Positions 16,382 through 26,400 of a stretch of 64,000 nucleotides of DNA are shown piece by piece. The notes below the pieces were generated by a model that saw nothing but the letters and a program-made list of their open reading frames with translations, was not told the DNA's origin and did not search any database. The position numbers were made by a program, and so were the translations under genes. The DNA comes from Lentisphaeria bacterium. GTDB lineage: Bacteria > Verrucomicrobiota > Lentisphaeria > Oligosphaerales > Oligosphaeraceae. Position 1 is the first letter of the stretch; every line of letters starts with the position of its first letter. Location of the stretch: the NCBI GenBank assembly GCA_016288215.1, contig JAEEYQ010000023.1, positions 1 to 64,000 of the forward strand, written 5' to 3'.

Positions 16382-17893
16382 CTACATCGTCTGGGGGTGG
16401 TTCAGGCTGTCCTTGACCAGAACATCGTGAGCGCCGCCTTCCACCAACGAGACACTGGAGACCAAGGTCAGTTTGGCGTTCTTCTGAAGGTCGGGAATGG
16501 TCAGCACGCCGCAGTTGCACATGGTGTGGCGGATTTTCGCCAGCGTGATTTCCAACGTGTGATGCAGTGGACCGGCGTAGGGGACATAGCTGTCCACGCC
16601 TTCCACAAAGGACAGTTTCTTCTTGCTGCTCTGCCCGTAGCGGGCCACATTTTGGGCCCGTGCGCTGCCTTCGCCCCAATATTCCTTCATGTAGCTGCCG
16701 TTGATCTGGATGATTTCGCTGGGGGCCTCGTCAAAGCGTGCGAAATAGCGTCCCAACATGCAGAAATCGGCTCCCATGGCCAACGCCAACGTGATATGGT
16801 AGTCGTGGACGATGCCGCCGTCGGAGCAGATGGGAATGTAGATTCCGGTCTTCTTGTAGTATTCATCGCGGGCCTGGGCAATCTCGATGACGGCGGTGGC
16901 CTGGCCGCGGCCGATGCCTTTGGTTTCCCGCGTGATGCAGATGGAGCCGCCTCCGATGCCAATCTTCACGAAGTCCGCTCCTGCCTCCGCCAGGAACAGG
17001 AAGCCGTCTTTGTCCACCACGTTGCCCGCGCCGATTTTGACGGAGTCGCCGTATTTGGCGCGGACGAAGGCGATGGTGCGCTTTTGCCATTCCGTGTAAC
17101 CCTCGCTGGAGTCGATGCAAAGGATGTCCGCGCCGGCTTCCACCAAGGCGGGGATCCGCTCCTCGTAGTCCTTCGTGTTGATGCCCGCGCCCACGAGGAA
17201 GCGGTGTTGGGCGTCCAGAAGCTCCAGCGGATTCTCCTTGTGTTGGTCATAGTCCTTGCGGAAGACGAAGGCGACGAAATGGCCGTCCTTGTCCACCACG
17301 GGCAGGGTGTTGAGCTTGTGTTCCCAAATGCGGTCGTAGGCCTCCTGCAGGGTGATGCCCTCTTGGGCGGTGACCAGTTTGGAGATGGGGGTCATGAAAG
17401 AGGAGACCTTGGCGCCGGAGGCGATGCGCTCCAAGCTGTAGTCGCTGCTGGTGACCATGCCCAGCAGGAGCCCGTTGGGGGTGCCGTCGTCCGTGATCGC
17501 CACGGTGGAGTGTTTGGTGCGGTCCTTCAGCTCCAGCACGTCCTCCAAGGTGTTGTCTGGAGTCAGGTTGGAGTCCGACGAGACGAAGCCTGCCTTATGG
17601 GTCTTGACCGCGCGGACCATGGCCGCCTCGCTCTCGATGGTCTGATTGCCGTAGATGAAGGAGAGGCCGCCTTCGCGGGCCAGGGCGATGGCCAGCCGGT
17701 CGCCCGAAACTGCCTGCATGATGGCGGAGACCAGCGGGATGTTCAGCGTCAGGGAGGGTTTCTCCCCTTTGGCGAACTTGACCAGCGGCGTCTTCAGGGA
17801 GACGTTGGAGGGAAGACAGTCCGGTCCCGTGTAGCCTGGAATCAGAAGATATTCACTGAAAGTATGGGACGGTTCATCATAATAGAACGCCAT
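16382..17893 (-). CDS. guaB: IMP dehydrogenase
   Basis: Oxidises IMP to XMP with NAD+, the committed step of guanine nucleotide synthesis. There are 503 residues. Tandem CBS domains lie between about residues 95 and 215 ([30 protein letters not shown]). The barrel carries [28 protein letters not shown] and the catalytic loop [18 protein letters not shown] with Cys319. [19 protein letters not shown] and [12 protein letters not shown] follow. GGGSICITR instead of the common GPGSICTTR is typical of the eukaryote-like/protist branch. The ribosome site AGGAGGT is perfect. It is a single gene, convergent with the GH10-like gene. Confidence 0.95.
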   Translation of the reverse strand: MAFYYDEPSHTFSEYLLIPGYTGPDCLPSNVSLKTPLVKFAKGEKPSLTLNIPLVSAIMQAVSGDRLAIALAREGGLSFIYGNQTIESEAAMVRAVKTHKAGFVSSDSNLTPDNTLEDVLELKDRTKHSTVAITDDGTPNGLLLGMVTSSDYSLERIASGAKVSSFMTPISKLVTAQEGITLQEAYDRIWEHKLNTLPVVDKDGHFVAFVFRKDYDQHKENPLELLDAQHRFLVGAGINTKDYEERIPALVEAGADILCIDSSEGYTEWQKRTIAFVRAKYGDSVKIGAGNVVDKDGFLFLAEAGADFVKIGIGGGSICITRETKGIGRGQATAVIEIAQARDEYYKKTGIYIPICSDGGIVHDYHITLALAMGADFCMLGRYFARFDEAPSEIIQINGSYMKEYWGEGSARAQNVARYGQSSKKKLSFVEGVDSYVPYAGPLHHTLEITLAKIRHTMCNCGVLTIPDLQKNAKLTLVSSVSLVEGGAHDVLVKDSLNHPQTM

Positions 17894-18088
17894 GTCGGAC
17901 CTCCTGAAGAGACAGATTGAAACATGCCGGCCCTGAGCCAGCTTAAAGAATTAATCTATTAAAATGCTTCTGAAATGGAAAAAAGCAAACTCTTGCTGGA
18001 ATAAATTGCCTGAAATTGCCTGAATCGTGAGAATTCCACCCCAAACGCGGATAGTTTGCATGAAGAGGGGCGGCATTTGGAAAAATCA

Positions 18089-18129
18089 AGGGCCAAAGGA
18101 TTGAATTTCCCTCTTGGCCTGCGATATTA
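18089..18129 (+). promoter_or_regulatory. Putative promoter with overlapping inverted repeat before the deacetylase
   Basis: TTGAAT (18101-18106) and ATATTA (18124-18129) are 17 nt apart. An inverted repeat with core arms GGCCAA (18091) and TTGGCC (18114) brackets the -35 box, as an operator would. The rest of the 17894-18179 gap shows only a direct repeat of ATTGCCTGA near 18008-18026. Confidence 0.3.
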
Positions 18130-18179
18130 AGAGAGGATTTAGCATGTGTTGTGTCTTGAAAATGGAAAAGGAGTTGAAA

Positions 18180-18839
18180 ATGATTCGCGTTGCTCAGTGT
18201 TGGGATGATGGAGTGGTCAATGACGTTCGCGTGGCGGAGATTTGCCGCAAGTACCACGCCAAAGCCACGTTCAACATCAATCCAGGTTTGCGGAAGGCGG
18301 ACGAACGGGTGACCGGATGGCGCTTTCGGGACATGTTTGACGTGTGCGGACTGAGCTTGAAGGAGATGCCGGAGGTCTACAAAGGCTTCCAGGTGGCGTC
18401 TCACACCATGCACCACATGAATGCGGACAAGGGGACGGTGGAGGCGTTTGTGAAAGAGGCGGTTGACGCGCGCCATTTCATCGAGGACACTTTCGGACAG
18501 GAGGCCCCTGGCTTCGCATGGCCCTGCGGCGTGACAACGGATGCCACGGTCAAGGCTCTGGCGGACGCGGGCTTCGCCTACGGCCGCACAACCGTCAACG
18601 TTCCCCAGGTCCTTCCCGTGGCGGAGCCGCTGCGCCTCCACTCCAATTGCCATTTCCTCAATCCGAATTTTTGGGGGGCCTATGAGACGGCCAAGCCCTG
18701 TGGGGTCTTCTACTTCTGGGGACATAGCTATGAGATGATGGATGACGCGCAGCTGTGGGCGGGCTATGAGGAGAAGATTGCCCGCCTAAGCGCCGACCCC
18801 GAAGTGGAATGGATTGACGTGGTGGATATCGTTCGCTAG
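18180..18839 (+). CDS. Polysaccharide deacetylase (NodB-fold) family protein
   Basis: About 219 residues of the carbohydrate esterase 4 / polysaccharide deacetylase superfamily. Motif 1 appears as QCWDDGVVNDVR with the Asp pair, motif 2 as SHTMHHMN with the two metal-binding His, and motif 3 as FAWPCGVTTD. Phe-Trp-Gly-His near residue 180 provides a late motif. No signal peptide is present, so it may act in the cytoplasm on a soluble N-acetylated or related substrate. ATG 18180 is chosen because GGAG sits 6 nt upstream and because homology begins with MIRVAQCWDDG. proA follows after a short gap. Confidence 0.85.
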   Translation: MIRVAQCWDDGVVNDVRVAEICRKYHAKATFNINPGLRKADERVTGWRFRDMFDVCGLSLKEMPEVYKGFQVASHTMHHMNADKGTVEAFVKEAVDARHFIEDTFGQEAPGFAWPCGVTTDATVKALADAGFAYGRTTVNVPQVLPVAEPLRLHSNCHFLNPNFWGAYETAKPCGVFYFWGHSYEMMDDAQLWAGYEEKIARLSADPEVEWIDVVDIVR

Positions 18840-18862
18840 AACGTGTTGTCGTGGAAAGGGTT

Positions 18863-20143
18863 ATGATGAATATTCAGAAATTGGCGGCAACGGCTCGCGA
18901 GGCATCCATCGCGTTGGCGGCGGCGGGACATGACGTGAAGAATGGGGCCCTGGCGGCGGTGGCGGAGGCGTTGGAGCAGCGCGCTGACGAGATTTTCGCG
19001 GCGAATCAAGAGGATTTGCAACTTGCTGCGCAGGAAGGACTTGCAGAACCGCTTCTGAAACGCCTCGGCTTTGACCGACATAAGCTGAATGATGTCATTT
19101 CGGGTATCCGCTCCCTCATGGCCCTTCCTGATCCCGTGGGCCGCCAACTGGACCATACGGAGCTGGACACGGGACTGGACCTCTATCGGGTCACGTGCCC
19201 CATTGGCGTCATTGGCGTGATTTTCGAGTCCCGTCCGGATGCGCTGGTCCAGATTTCGTCCCTTTGCCTGAAAAGCGGAAACGCCGTCCTGCTCAAGGGC
19301 GGTCGAGAGGCTCTGCGCACCAACAGGGTTTTGGCGGACATCATCCAAAAGGCCACCGTCGCGACATGTCCCGCAGGCTGGCTGGCGCTGCTGGAGACCC
19401 GGGAGGACGTGAATGAGATGCTGAAACTGGATCAGTGGATTGATCTCATCATCCCCCGTGGCTCCAATGCCTTCGTCAAATACATCATGGAACACTCGCG
19501 GATTCCGGTCATGGGTCATGCGGACGGCATCTGCCACGTCTTCGTGGACAAGGCGGCGGATCTGGACATGGCGGTGGCCGTTTGCTGCGACTCCAAATGC
19601 CAATATGTCTCCGTGTGCAACGCCATGGAGACCTTGCTCATCCACGAGGCCGTGGCGGCTCCATTCCTTCAAAAGGTCGTTCCCGCTCTGCGGGAGCGGA
19701 AAGTCCGCCTCTTGGGCTGCGAGGCGACGCGGCGCATTATTCCAGACATGGAGGCCGCCACAGAGGCGGATTGGGACACGGAGTACCTTGACCGCATCCT
19801 TTCCATCCGAATCGTGCCCAGCCTGGATGCCGCCATTGACCACATCAATTGCCACGGCTCCGGCCACACCGATGCCATCGTGACGGCGGATGAAGCTCGG
19901 GCTGAACGGTTTATGAACCGAGTGGACTCCGGAGACGTCTTCTGGAACTGCAGCACCCGCTTTGCGGACGGCTTCCGCTTCGGCCTTGGCGCGGAGGTGG
20001 GCATCAGCACCAACAAGCTCCATGCCCGCGGTCCTGTCGGTCTGGAAGGCCTGACCATCTACAAATGGAAACTGAAAGGCCACGGCCAAATCGTGGCTGA
20101 CTATGCAGAAGGTCGTAAACACTTCACCCACAGGAAGTTGTGA
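18863..20143 (+). CDS. proA: Glutamate-5-semialdehyde dehydrogenase (gamma-glutamyl phosphate reductase)
   Basis: Second step of proline synthesis, reducing gamma-glutamyl phosphate with NADPH. About 426 residues. Recognisable segments are PIGVIGVIFESRPDALVQISSLCLKSGNAVLLKGGREA, IIPRGSNAFVKYI, VMGHADGICHVFVD, the catalytic-Cys region CCDSKCQYVSVCNAMETLLIH, and the C-terminal VFWNCSTRFADGFRFGLGAEVGISTNKLHARGPVGLEGLTIYKW. The start is one of the paired ATGs at 18863/18866 after GGAAAGGG. proB is not in the window. Confidence 0.95.
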   Translation: MMNIQKLAATAREASIALAAAGHDVKNGALAAVAEALEQRADEIFAANQEDLQLAAQEGLAEPLLKRLGFDRHKLNDVISGIRSLMALPDPVGRQLDHTELDTGLDLYRVTCPIGVIGVIFESRPDALVQISSLCLKSGNAVLLKGGREALRTNRVLADIIQKATVATCPAGWLALLETREDVNEMLKLDQWIDLIIPRGSNAFVKYIMEHSRIPVMGHADGICHVFVDKAADLDMAVAVCCDSKCQYVSVCNAMETLLIHEAVAAPFLQKVVPALRERKVRLLGCEATRRIIPDMEAATEADWDTEYLDRILSIRIVPSLDAAIDHINCHGSGHTDAIVTADEARAERFMNRVDSGDVFWNCSTRFADGFRFGLGAEVGISTNKLHARGPVGLEGLTIYKWKLKGHGQIVADYAEGRKHFTHRKL

Positions 20144-20337
20144 TGGTCTGACCGGGGCTTTGCTCTCTTTGGGGGCGCCATTGGATGGAAACATGAATTT
20201 CAACTTTGGTCGATGACGACTTCCATGAGGGATTATTCAATATCAAGTCCTCTTTGACAAGGAAACGGTTTTGGATGACGTCAGCATCAACAAGGGCTTG
20301 AATCTGCTTCTTCAAAAGGCTGTCAGGCCAGAGGAGA
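20124..20337 (-). pseudogene. Possible antisense remnant of an ATPase-type gene
   Basis: In the 198-bp gap before the defence pair, the minus strand has an open frame with no proper start. It reads, near its beginning, WPDSLLKKQIQALVDADVI followed by LVKEDLILNN. This helix-turn-like text resembles the C-terminal part of AAA-type or winged-helix ATPases rather than random translation. A TAA precedes it at the edge of ptuA. It may be the decayed end of a gene interrupted when the defence genes arrived; chance is also possible. Confidence 0.25.
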
Positions 20338-20341
20338 CATT

Positions 20342-21682
20342 ATGAAAATCAAAGAACTGCATTTGAAGAATTTCCGCTGTTTCGACGATTTCAAGATAGC
20401 GTTTAACACCGGTGATGACAATCATGGCGGAATGACAGTTCTTGTGGCAAAGAACGGCGAAGGCAAAACGGCTATATTGGATGCCATCAACATCGCCTGG
20501 GGAGCATATTTCCGAAAAATGCCTCTTGCAAAAGGGGCAGTTTTCCATCGGGATGACCGCAAAAACGTCAATGCCCTCAAGGAAATGGAGACATATGGCT
20601 ACACTTCTCTGAAAGCGTCTTTTGTCATATCCTCCAATGATATCGTGATTCAAAGAGACTGCTATTTGGATAAAAATCACAGAGCGAGAACCACTGTCAA
20701 AGAGTGCAAGGCGTTGGAAGAGTATGCCATGCATTGCCTTGATTCTCGTTTTGAGAAAGAGTGTTATCTTCCTTTGCTGGCATACTATGGTGATGATCGG
20801 CTTTTGTCAGAACAGTTGACAGAGGAAGATTCAAAACCTCTTCTGTATCAGGATCGCGCATTAGGGTACTCAGGGGCAAATAATAGAAAAGGCGATTTTA
20901 AATCCTTTTACAAATGGTATGTTGACCTATGGCGCTCTCTTATGGATCAGCAAATCAAACAAATGAACAAAAAAGTGTCCTTTAATGCAGAAGCCTTGAA
21001 CTATTATAAGATTTTAGATGAACTGATTTCACGTTCCATTGAAGTTGCTCTTGAAGTGACAGGATGGAATAAATTGGATTATGATAATGGAGAAAAAGTG
21101 CTATATGTGTTGAATTCGAAAACCAAAGAAAAGGCCAACATCAACTCATTAAGCGCAGGCAATCGAATTGTTCTTGCCGTCGTCGGAGACCTTGTTCATC
21201 GTGCTTCTGTCCTAAACCGCTTTGCGGGAATAGAGATATTGAAGAAAACTCCCGGCATTGTGCTGATCGACGAAATTGAACTCCATCTGCATCCCTCTTG
21301 GCAGCAGCAGATTCTGCCGACCCTTCAGAAGATTTTCCCGCAAATCCAGTTCATTGTCACCACCCACAGTCCACAAGTCGTTTCTTCCGTGCCGAAGGAA
21401 TGCGTGAGAATAATCAGCGATGGACAAATCATCCCGTTTGACACGCAAACCCAAGGCGTTGAGAGTCAGGATATTCTGGCGGAGATTTTCGGCACGAACC
21501 CTGCACCTCAGGACGATGAATATGTCCAGAAGTTAAATCGCTATGCCAGACTGGAAGCAGAGGGATCTGCAGACACAGAGGAAGGGAAACACCTCTATGA
21601 CCTTTTGGTTGAGCATTATGGAAAAATGTATCCTCCATTAATGCAAATACAGATACATAAAGAGTTTGCAAACAGAAAATGA
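20342..21682 (+). CDS. ptuA: Septu-type defence ATPase PtuA
   Basis: A 446-residue ABC/SMC-like ATPase. The N-terminus MKIKELHLKNFRCFDDF is the RecF/OLD-like start. Walker A is NGEGKT (38-43), the signature is NSLSAGNR (about 268-275), Walker B is GIVLIDE (305-311) and the H-loop is VTTHSPQVV (340-346). A tail of about 90 residues follows and ends in a short partner-binding-like segment. It is joined by ATGA overlap to an HNH nuclease, the PtuA-PtuB arrangement of Septu anti-phage systems and of retron Ec78-type systems. The two genes are clearly more AT-rich than their neighbours, which suggests transfer. GAGGAG lies 5 nt before the ATG. Confidence 0.85.
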   Translation: MKIKELHLKNFRCFDDFKIAFNTGDDNHGGMTVLVAKNGEGKTAILDAINIAWGAYFRKMPLAKGAVFHRDDRKNVNALKEMETYGYTSLKASFVISSNDIVIQRDCYLDKNHRARTTVKECKALEEYAMHCLDSRFEKECYLPLLAYYGDDRLLSEQLTEEDSKPLLYQDRALGYSGANNRKGDFKSFYKWYVDLWRSLMDQQIKQMNKKVSFNAEALNYYKILDELISRSIEVALEVTGWNKLDYDNGEKVLYVLNSKTKEKANINSLSAGNRIVLAVVGDLVHRASVLNRFAGIEILKKTPGIVLIDEIELHLHPSWQQQILPTLQKIFPQIQFIVTTHSPQVVSSVPKECVRIISDGQIIPFDTQTQGVESQDILAEIFGTNPAPQDDEYVQKLNRYARLEAEGSADTEEGKHLYDLLVEHYGKMYPPLMQIQIHKEFANRK

Positions 21683-21699
21683 CAATAGGAGAAGAACTC

Positions 21700-22326
21700 A
21701 TGCATCATTTTGAACGAGGGCTGTCTCCCGTTGATTTTCAAAAAGTCAAACGCCATTACATCACTTGGAACGATCGTTTTGGCAAATCCCATGAACACTG
21801 TTTGATCGGCGATGCCTTGTATGAAAGGCAGCATCATTATTGCGCCTACTGTGAAACATGGCTTAAACAAAAGACAGACGGATTCATCGAACACCTTGCA
21901 CGCCGAAGTGACTTTCCACAAAGAGCCTTTGACTGGAGCAATTTGTTCTTTTGCTGCAGACACAATGACTCATGTGGAATCTACAAGGATAATCAAAAGA
22001 TACGATTCGATGTCAGAGACATCGTTGATCCGTCCATGGAACATCCTCAGGACTTTTTCATTTTTGACCAATTAGGCCATGTTTTCCCTAAAAGAGGCAT
22101 GGCTCCTGAAGATGAAAAACGTGCAAGGGAAACGATACGGGTTTTTAATCTGGAGAACTCGGAACGTCTTCGCCATATTCGTCAAAAGGTGGCGAAAGCC
22201 GTTGCATATTTTTTGCAGAGCGATTGTCAGCCTGACGATTCTGCCATAGACCGCTTTCTTGAAATGGTTGGTGATGTGGATTGCATTTCGGTTTATTTCT
22301 CGCTTTTGGGGCGAAGAATGCCTTAG
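21700..22326 (+). CDS. ptuB: Septu-type HNH endonuclease PtuB
   Basis: A protein of about 208 residues with the HNH layout of the TIGR02646/PtuB family: CAYCETWL (Cys48, Cys51), then IEHLARRSDFPQRAFDWSNL, with the His of the catalytic motif at about 65 and Asn81, and a second Cys cluster, FFCCRHNDSCG. In the Septu model, PtuA oligomers hold PtuB and release DNA-nicking activity during infection. ATG 21700 is preferred for the GGAG 9 nt upstream; the overlapping ATG at 21679 adds 7 residues and would fit translational coupling. No reverse transcriptase accompanies it. Confidence 0.82.
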   Translation: MHHFERGLSPVDFQKVKRHYITWNDRFGKSHEHCLIGDALYERQHHYCAYCETWLKQKTDGFIEHLARRSDFPQRAFDWSNLFFCCRHNDSCGIYKDNQKIRFDVRDIVDPSMEHPQDFFIFDQLGHVFPKRGMAPEDEKRARETIRVFNLENSERLRHIRQKVAKAVAYFLQSDCQPDDSAIDRFLEMVGDVDCISVYFSLLGRRMP

Positions 22327-22385
22327 TCCATCCCTCCGACAACACCATCAAATCTTCCTGAAAGTTTATCTGCCTTGCGAAGGGG

Positions 22386-23414
22386 TTATGGCATGATCCA
22401 GCCGCTGGCGACCAGTTCGTCTCCGATGTAGGCGGCGGCCAGCTGTCCCGGCGGGGCAGTGGCGATGGGCGTCTGGAATTCCAGCCGAGCGGCATCGCTT
22501 TCCAGCGGGGTGAGGCGGGCGGCCGTCGCCGTCATGCGGAAGCGGACCTGTGCCATGACATCCAGACTTTGGCCGCAAGGCGGTACCGGCCAGAGCCAGT
22601 TCATGCCCTGAAGTGAAACGGAACGGACGCCGAGGCCATCTTCATGGCAGACAACTACCTGATTCTGAGCAAGATCCACATGGTTCACATACCATGGGCC
22701 GCCGCCCAGACCCAAGCCCCGTCGTTGTCCTTGCGTGAAGCGGAAGGTGCCGCCGTGGCGTCCCAGCCGTTTGCCGTCCATGTCCACAATCCAGCCTTCA
22801 CGGCCCAAATCCGGATGCCGCCGCAGAACCCATGGCGCAAAATCCCCTTGGGGCAGAAAACAGAGGTCTTGGCTTTCCGCTGTGGTGCGGGGAACCAGCC
22901 CCAACGCCTTGACCTGCTCTTGTATATCCTTTTTAAGTGATTCTCCCAGAGGGAAATATGCAGATGTCAGCTGAGCTTGGGACAGTTGGCCGAGAAAGTA
23001 GCTCTGGTCTTTGGCGGGGTCGCCGCCGCGATGCAGATGGAAGTGACCGTCGCGTTCCTCCAGGCGGGCGTAATGGCCCGTGGCCAACTTTTCGCAGCCC
23101 CATTCCCGCAGGGTGTCCAACATGGCGCCGAATTTCAAAAAGCGGTTGCAAATGACACAGGGAGAGGGAGTTAGCCCCTTGGCATAGCCATCAGCGAAAG
23201 GAGTCAGCACATGGCGTTCGAAGGCGTCCTCCAGATGGAGGACGTGGTGTTCGATGCCCAGGCGGGCGGCCACGGCGGCGGCCTCCTTCGCCGTGGCTTC
23301 CTGCCCAGGCAGCAACGCCATGGTGACACCGATGACCTCATGCCCCTGCTCCTTCAGCAGAAGGGCGGCGTAGGTGCTGTCCACGCCCCCTGACATGCCC
23401 ACTCCAATGCGCAT
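22386..23414 (-). CDS. mnmA: tRNA-specific 2-thiouridylase MnmA
   Basis: Makes the s2U34 modification in Lys, Glu and Gln tRNAs. There are 342 residues. The PP-loop is GMSGGVDSTYAA (6-17). The first catalytic Cys is in PSPCVICNRFLKF (Cys89), the second in ESQDLCFLP. LATGHYARL and KDQSYFLGQL follow the family order, and FRFTQGQRRGLGLGGGPWYV begins the central domain. The C-terminal beta-barrel is present. The start lies 9 nt after the stop of the HEAT/DUF1080 gene, so the two are probably co-transcribed despite unrelated roles. Confidence 0.95.
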   Translation of the reverse strand: MRIGVGMSGGVDSTYAALLLKEQGHEVIGVTMALLPGQEATAKEAAAVAARLGIEHHVLHLEDAFERHVLTPFADGYAKGLTPSPCVICNRFLKFGAMLDTLREWGCEKLATGHYARLEERDGHFHLHRGGDPAKDQSYFLGQLSQAQLTSAYFPLGESLKKDIQEQVKALGLVPRTTAESQDLCFLPQGDFAPWVLRRHPDLGREGWIVDMDGKRLGRHGGTFRFTQGQRRGLGLGGGPWYVNHVDLAQNQVVVCHEDGLGVRSVSLQGMNWLWPVPPCGQSLDVMAQVRFRMTATAARLTPLESDAARLEFQTPIATAPPGQLAAAYIGDELVASGWIMP

Positions 23415-23423
23415 GGCGTCCGC

Positions 23424-26400
23424 TCAATCCTCCAGCTCGCGGATGAACACGTTGCGGAACCAGAGCCGCGAATTGTGGTTCTGCAGCTCAATCTGGCCTT
23501 TGGGATAGATGGGAATGGCGCGGTTCCAATAGTTCTCCATGACCACATTGTCCACCACTTGGGTTCCGTTCAGCCAGACGGAGACCTTGTCATCCACCAT
23601 GCGGATTTTGAAGCGGTTCCACTTGCCCACGGGATTGTCCATGGTCCAGCTGGGCTGGCTGGGGTTCTTCTCGTTGTTGTAGAGGCCGCCGGAGCCGATC
23701 TTCCATTGGACGGCATCCCAAATCTGGACTTGAGGGCTGCCCCGCAGGTAGATGCCGGAGTCGCCGCCGGCGCTGATCTTCCAGTCCACCAGCAGCTCGA
23801 AATTGCGGTAATCCTTTGCGGTGCAGAGGGCTTGGCCTTTTCCGTCGAATTCCAGCATGCCGTCGACGACGTGCCAATGGGCGCGCATGTCGGCGTCAGC
23901 GGCCTTTTGGGCCTCGGCCAGCTGTTCCGCCGTCATCTGGGCGCGGACCTCCGGATTGGCGACGAGTCCCTTCCATCCATCTAAGTCTTTGCCATTAAAC
24001 AAGTTATGGAATCCTTCCGGCGGGATGTTGAAAGGCCCCTGCTCATAGGGCTCCAGCTCCTTGATGCGGATATTGCGGAACTCCACATAGTCCCCATGGC
24101 CCAGCCAGCCGATGTGACCGAAACGGCGACGAATTCCCTTGTGGACGTCAAGTCCCTTTCCATCAGCGGTTTCCGTGATCTTGGAGAGATCCGTGTCGGT
24201 GATGACCTGATCGTTTAGGACGACTTTGACATGGGGGCCGATGGCCGTCACCACCTGGTGGTTCCATTCCCCCGCCTTTTTCAGGGCGCCTTGCTTGGCG
24301 GGAACGACGCCGTAGACGGAGCCATGGTGCTGCCACGGAGCGAGAGCCCCGTTGGTCCGTGCCTTGTAGCCTTCATTGTCAATGATTTGCAACTCCATGC
24401 CCACGTAGGCGGCGTCCCCTTCGGTGGGGGCGCGGATGGCCAGCCCGTTGTTGGCGGCCTCGTCCAGCTTGAATTCGAAGTCAAGGACAAAGTCCGCAAA
24501 CTGCCATATCGTGTAGATGTAGCCGCCGATTTTGGGGTTGCAGTACATGATGCCGCCGTCTTTGACCCCATAGCCATTGACGCTCCCTCCCCATCCATAT
24601 AAATCCTTGCCGTTAAACAGGTTGCGGAATCCGTCCGCATCCGCTTCCGGAAGCGGCGGCAAATTCACCTTGCGGGGTTCGGCGGAGGGGAGGACCTGGG
24701 GGGCCTTGCCGGCGGCATAGGCTTCCAGCTCAACCACATGGACATAGCGTCCCATGACACCTTTGGTGACGTTCAGCCGCACATAGCGGGCTTTGACGGG
24801 ATCGAAAGTGTGGACGAAGCCGTAGGCTTCGGAGACGTCGGGATTGTCGGGGACGTCGGCGACCTTCGTCCAGTTCTTGTCGTCTTCGGATACCTCTATA
24901 TTATAGGAATAGGTGCGGGTTTCGTCCCAGAAGAAGATGACGCGGATGGTGTCGATAAGGGCGGTCTGCTGCATGTCGACCTTGACCCAGGTGGGACACA
25001 CGTCCGTGTGCCATCCATCCCATTTGCCGATTTTGCCGTCGGTCACCCTGTCCGGAGAGAAATGCTGCTCCTGTGGGGAGGCGGCGGTGACGGGCTGACG
25101 GAGGAGTAGATTGGGGCCTTGGGCGGGCCGTGCGGTGGCGGTCTCCGAATAGACTTCCAGTTCCACAAGATGGACGGACGTGTTGGCGCTGTTCTTGAGG
25201 ATGTTCAGGCGGACGTGGCGGGCCCTGACGGAGGGGATCAGAAGATGGCGGATGCCATCCTCCGTGGCGACGGCGGTGTTGTCGGAGGCGTCCACAATTT
25301 GCGTCCATGTCTTGCCGTCCGTGGAGATTTCCACTGTGTAGGCGTAATAGCGCGTTTCGTCCCAATAGAAGATGGGGCGGACGGCGCTGATGTCCTCCTC
25401 CTGCTCCAAATCCACGGTGATGGAGCAGGGGTAGGGGACGCCGAACCAGGCGTTGTTGTCCTTGTCGATGATGCCGTCCACCGCCTTGTCAGGCGTATGG
25501 TTGTCCTCATGGGCGCAGGTGGTGGTGACTGGTTTGCCGATGGCCAGATTGATGCCGTGGGGCGGCATCCGCTCCAACAGGGACTTGGCCTGGGCGGCGA
25601 GAGCCTCGTCCTTGCAGACGGTCAGCACCTTGCGGAGGGTGGTTCTGGCGGTTGAACTGGTGCACAGCAGCCGTCCCGTGCCGTCCTGCGCCACAATCTG
25701 CAAAGCGGCCTGAGTGGCTTCGGGGACCAGCTCCTCGTCGTCCAACGCGGGAAGGACGAGCTTCTCCAGCGCGGCGTCCACATGGAGGGTGTTCAGGCTG
25801 CCGAGAACGAGTTTTCGCTCATCCGGCTCCGTGCAGAGGGCCGCGGCGTCGGCTAGAGCCTCCGCCCGCGACGGCAGCGTGCGGCCGTCGTCCTGCGCGG
25901 CGAGGCGGACAAGCCCACGAAGGGCGAGGACGCGGTTGACGGGTTCGTCCTGCCGCCCAGCCCAGGTCTTCAGCAACGGCGTGGCCTTTTGGTTCGGCCA
26001 GTCGGCGAGGGAGCGGACTGCCGCCGTGCGCATATCCGCGTCGGCGTTGTCCAAATCGGCCGTCAAGGCGTCGAAGGCGGCATCGGTGCCGATGCGGGGC
26101 ATGAGGGCCAGCAGGATGCGGTGGGCGGCGCCGTCCTGTGTCTTCACGGCGTCAACCAGGACGGCGGCGGCCTCGGCGTCCTTCGTCGCCAGCGCCGTGA
26201 GCACCGCCTGAATGCCCCGCTGATCCGCCGCCTTCTCCATCTTTGGCAGAACGGTCAGCAGCGCGGGCAGATCCTGCGGTGTGACGGTGACTTCCAGCGC
26301 CTTCAAAGCCGCTTTCCGGACGGCGCTCTCTTTTGCCGTCACCAGCGGCAGCATCAGTGAATTGGCGTCGGCGACATTACGGGAGGCGAACAGTTCGCAG

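Noticed and set aside
20144-20341. Possible retron msr-msd region before ptuA
   Set aside because: No reverse transcriptase is encoded nearby and no convincing long inverted structure is seen, so the pair was treated as the two-gene Septu form.
24893-24913. Segment resembling the 31-bp AT-rich repeat inside the HEAT/DUF1080 gene
   Set aside because: The match is only about 20 bp with an internal gap, and the encoded residues fit the paralogous F5/8 type C domain, so ordinary coding sequence explains it.
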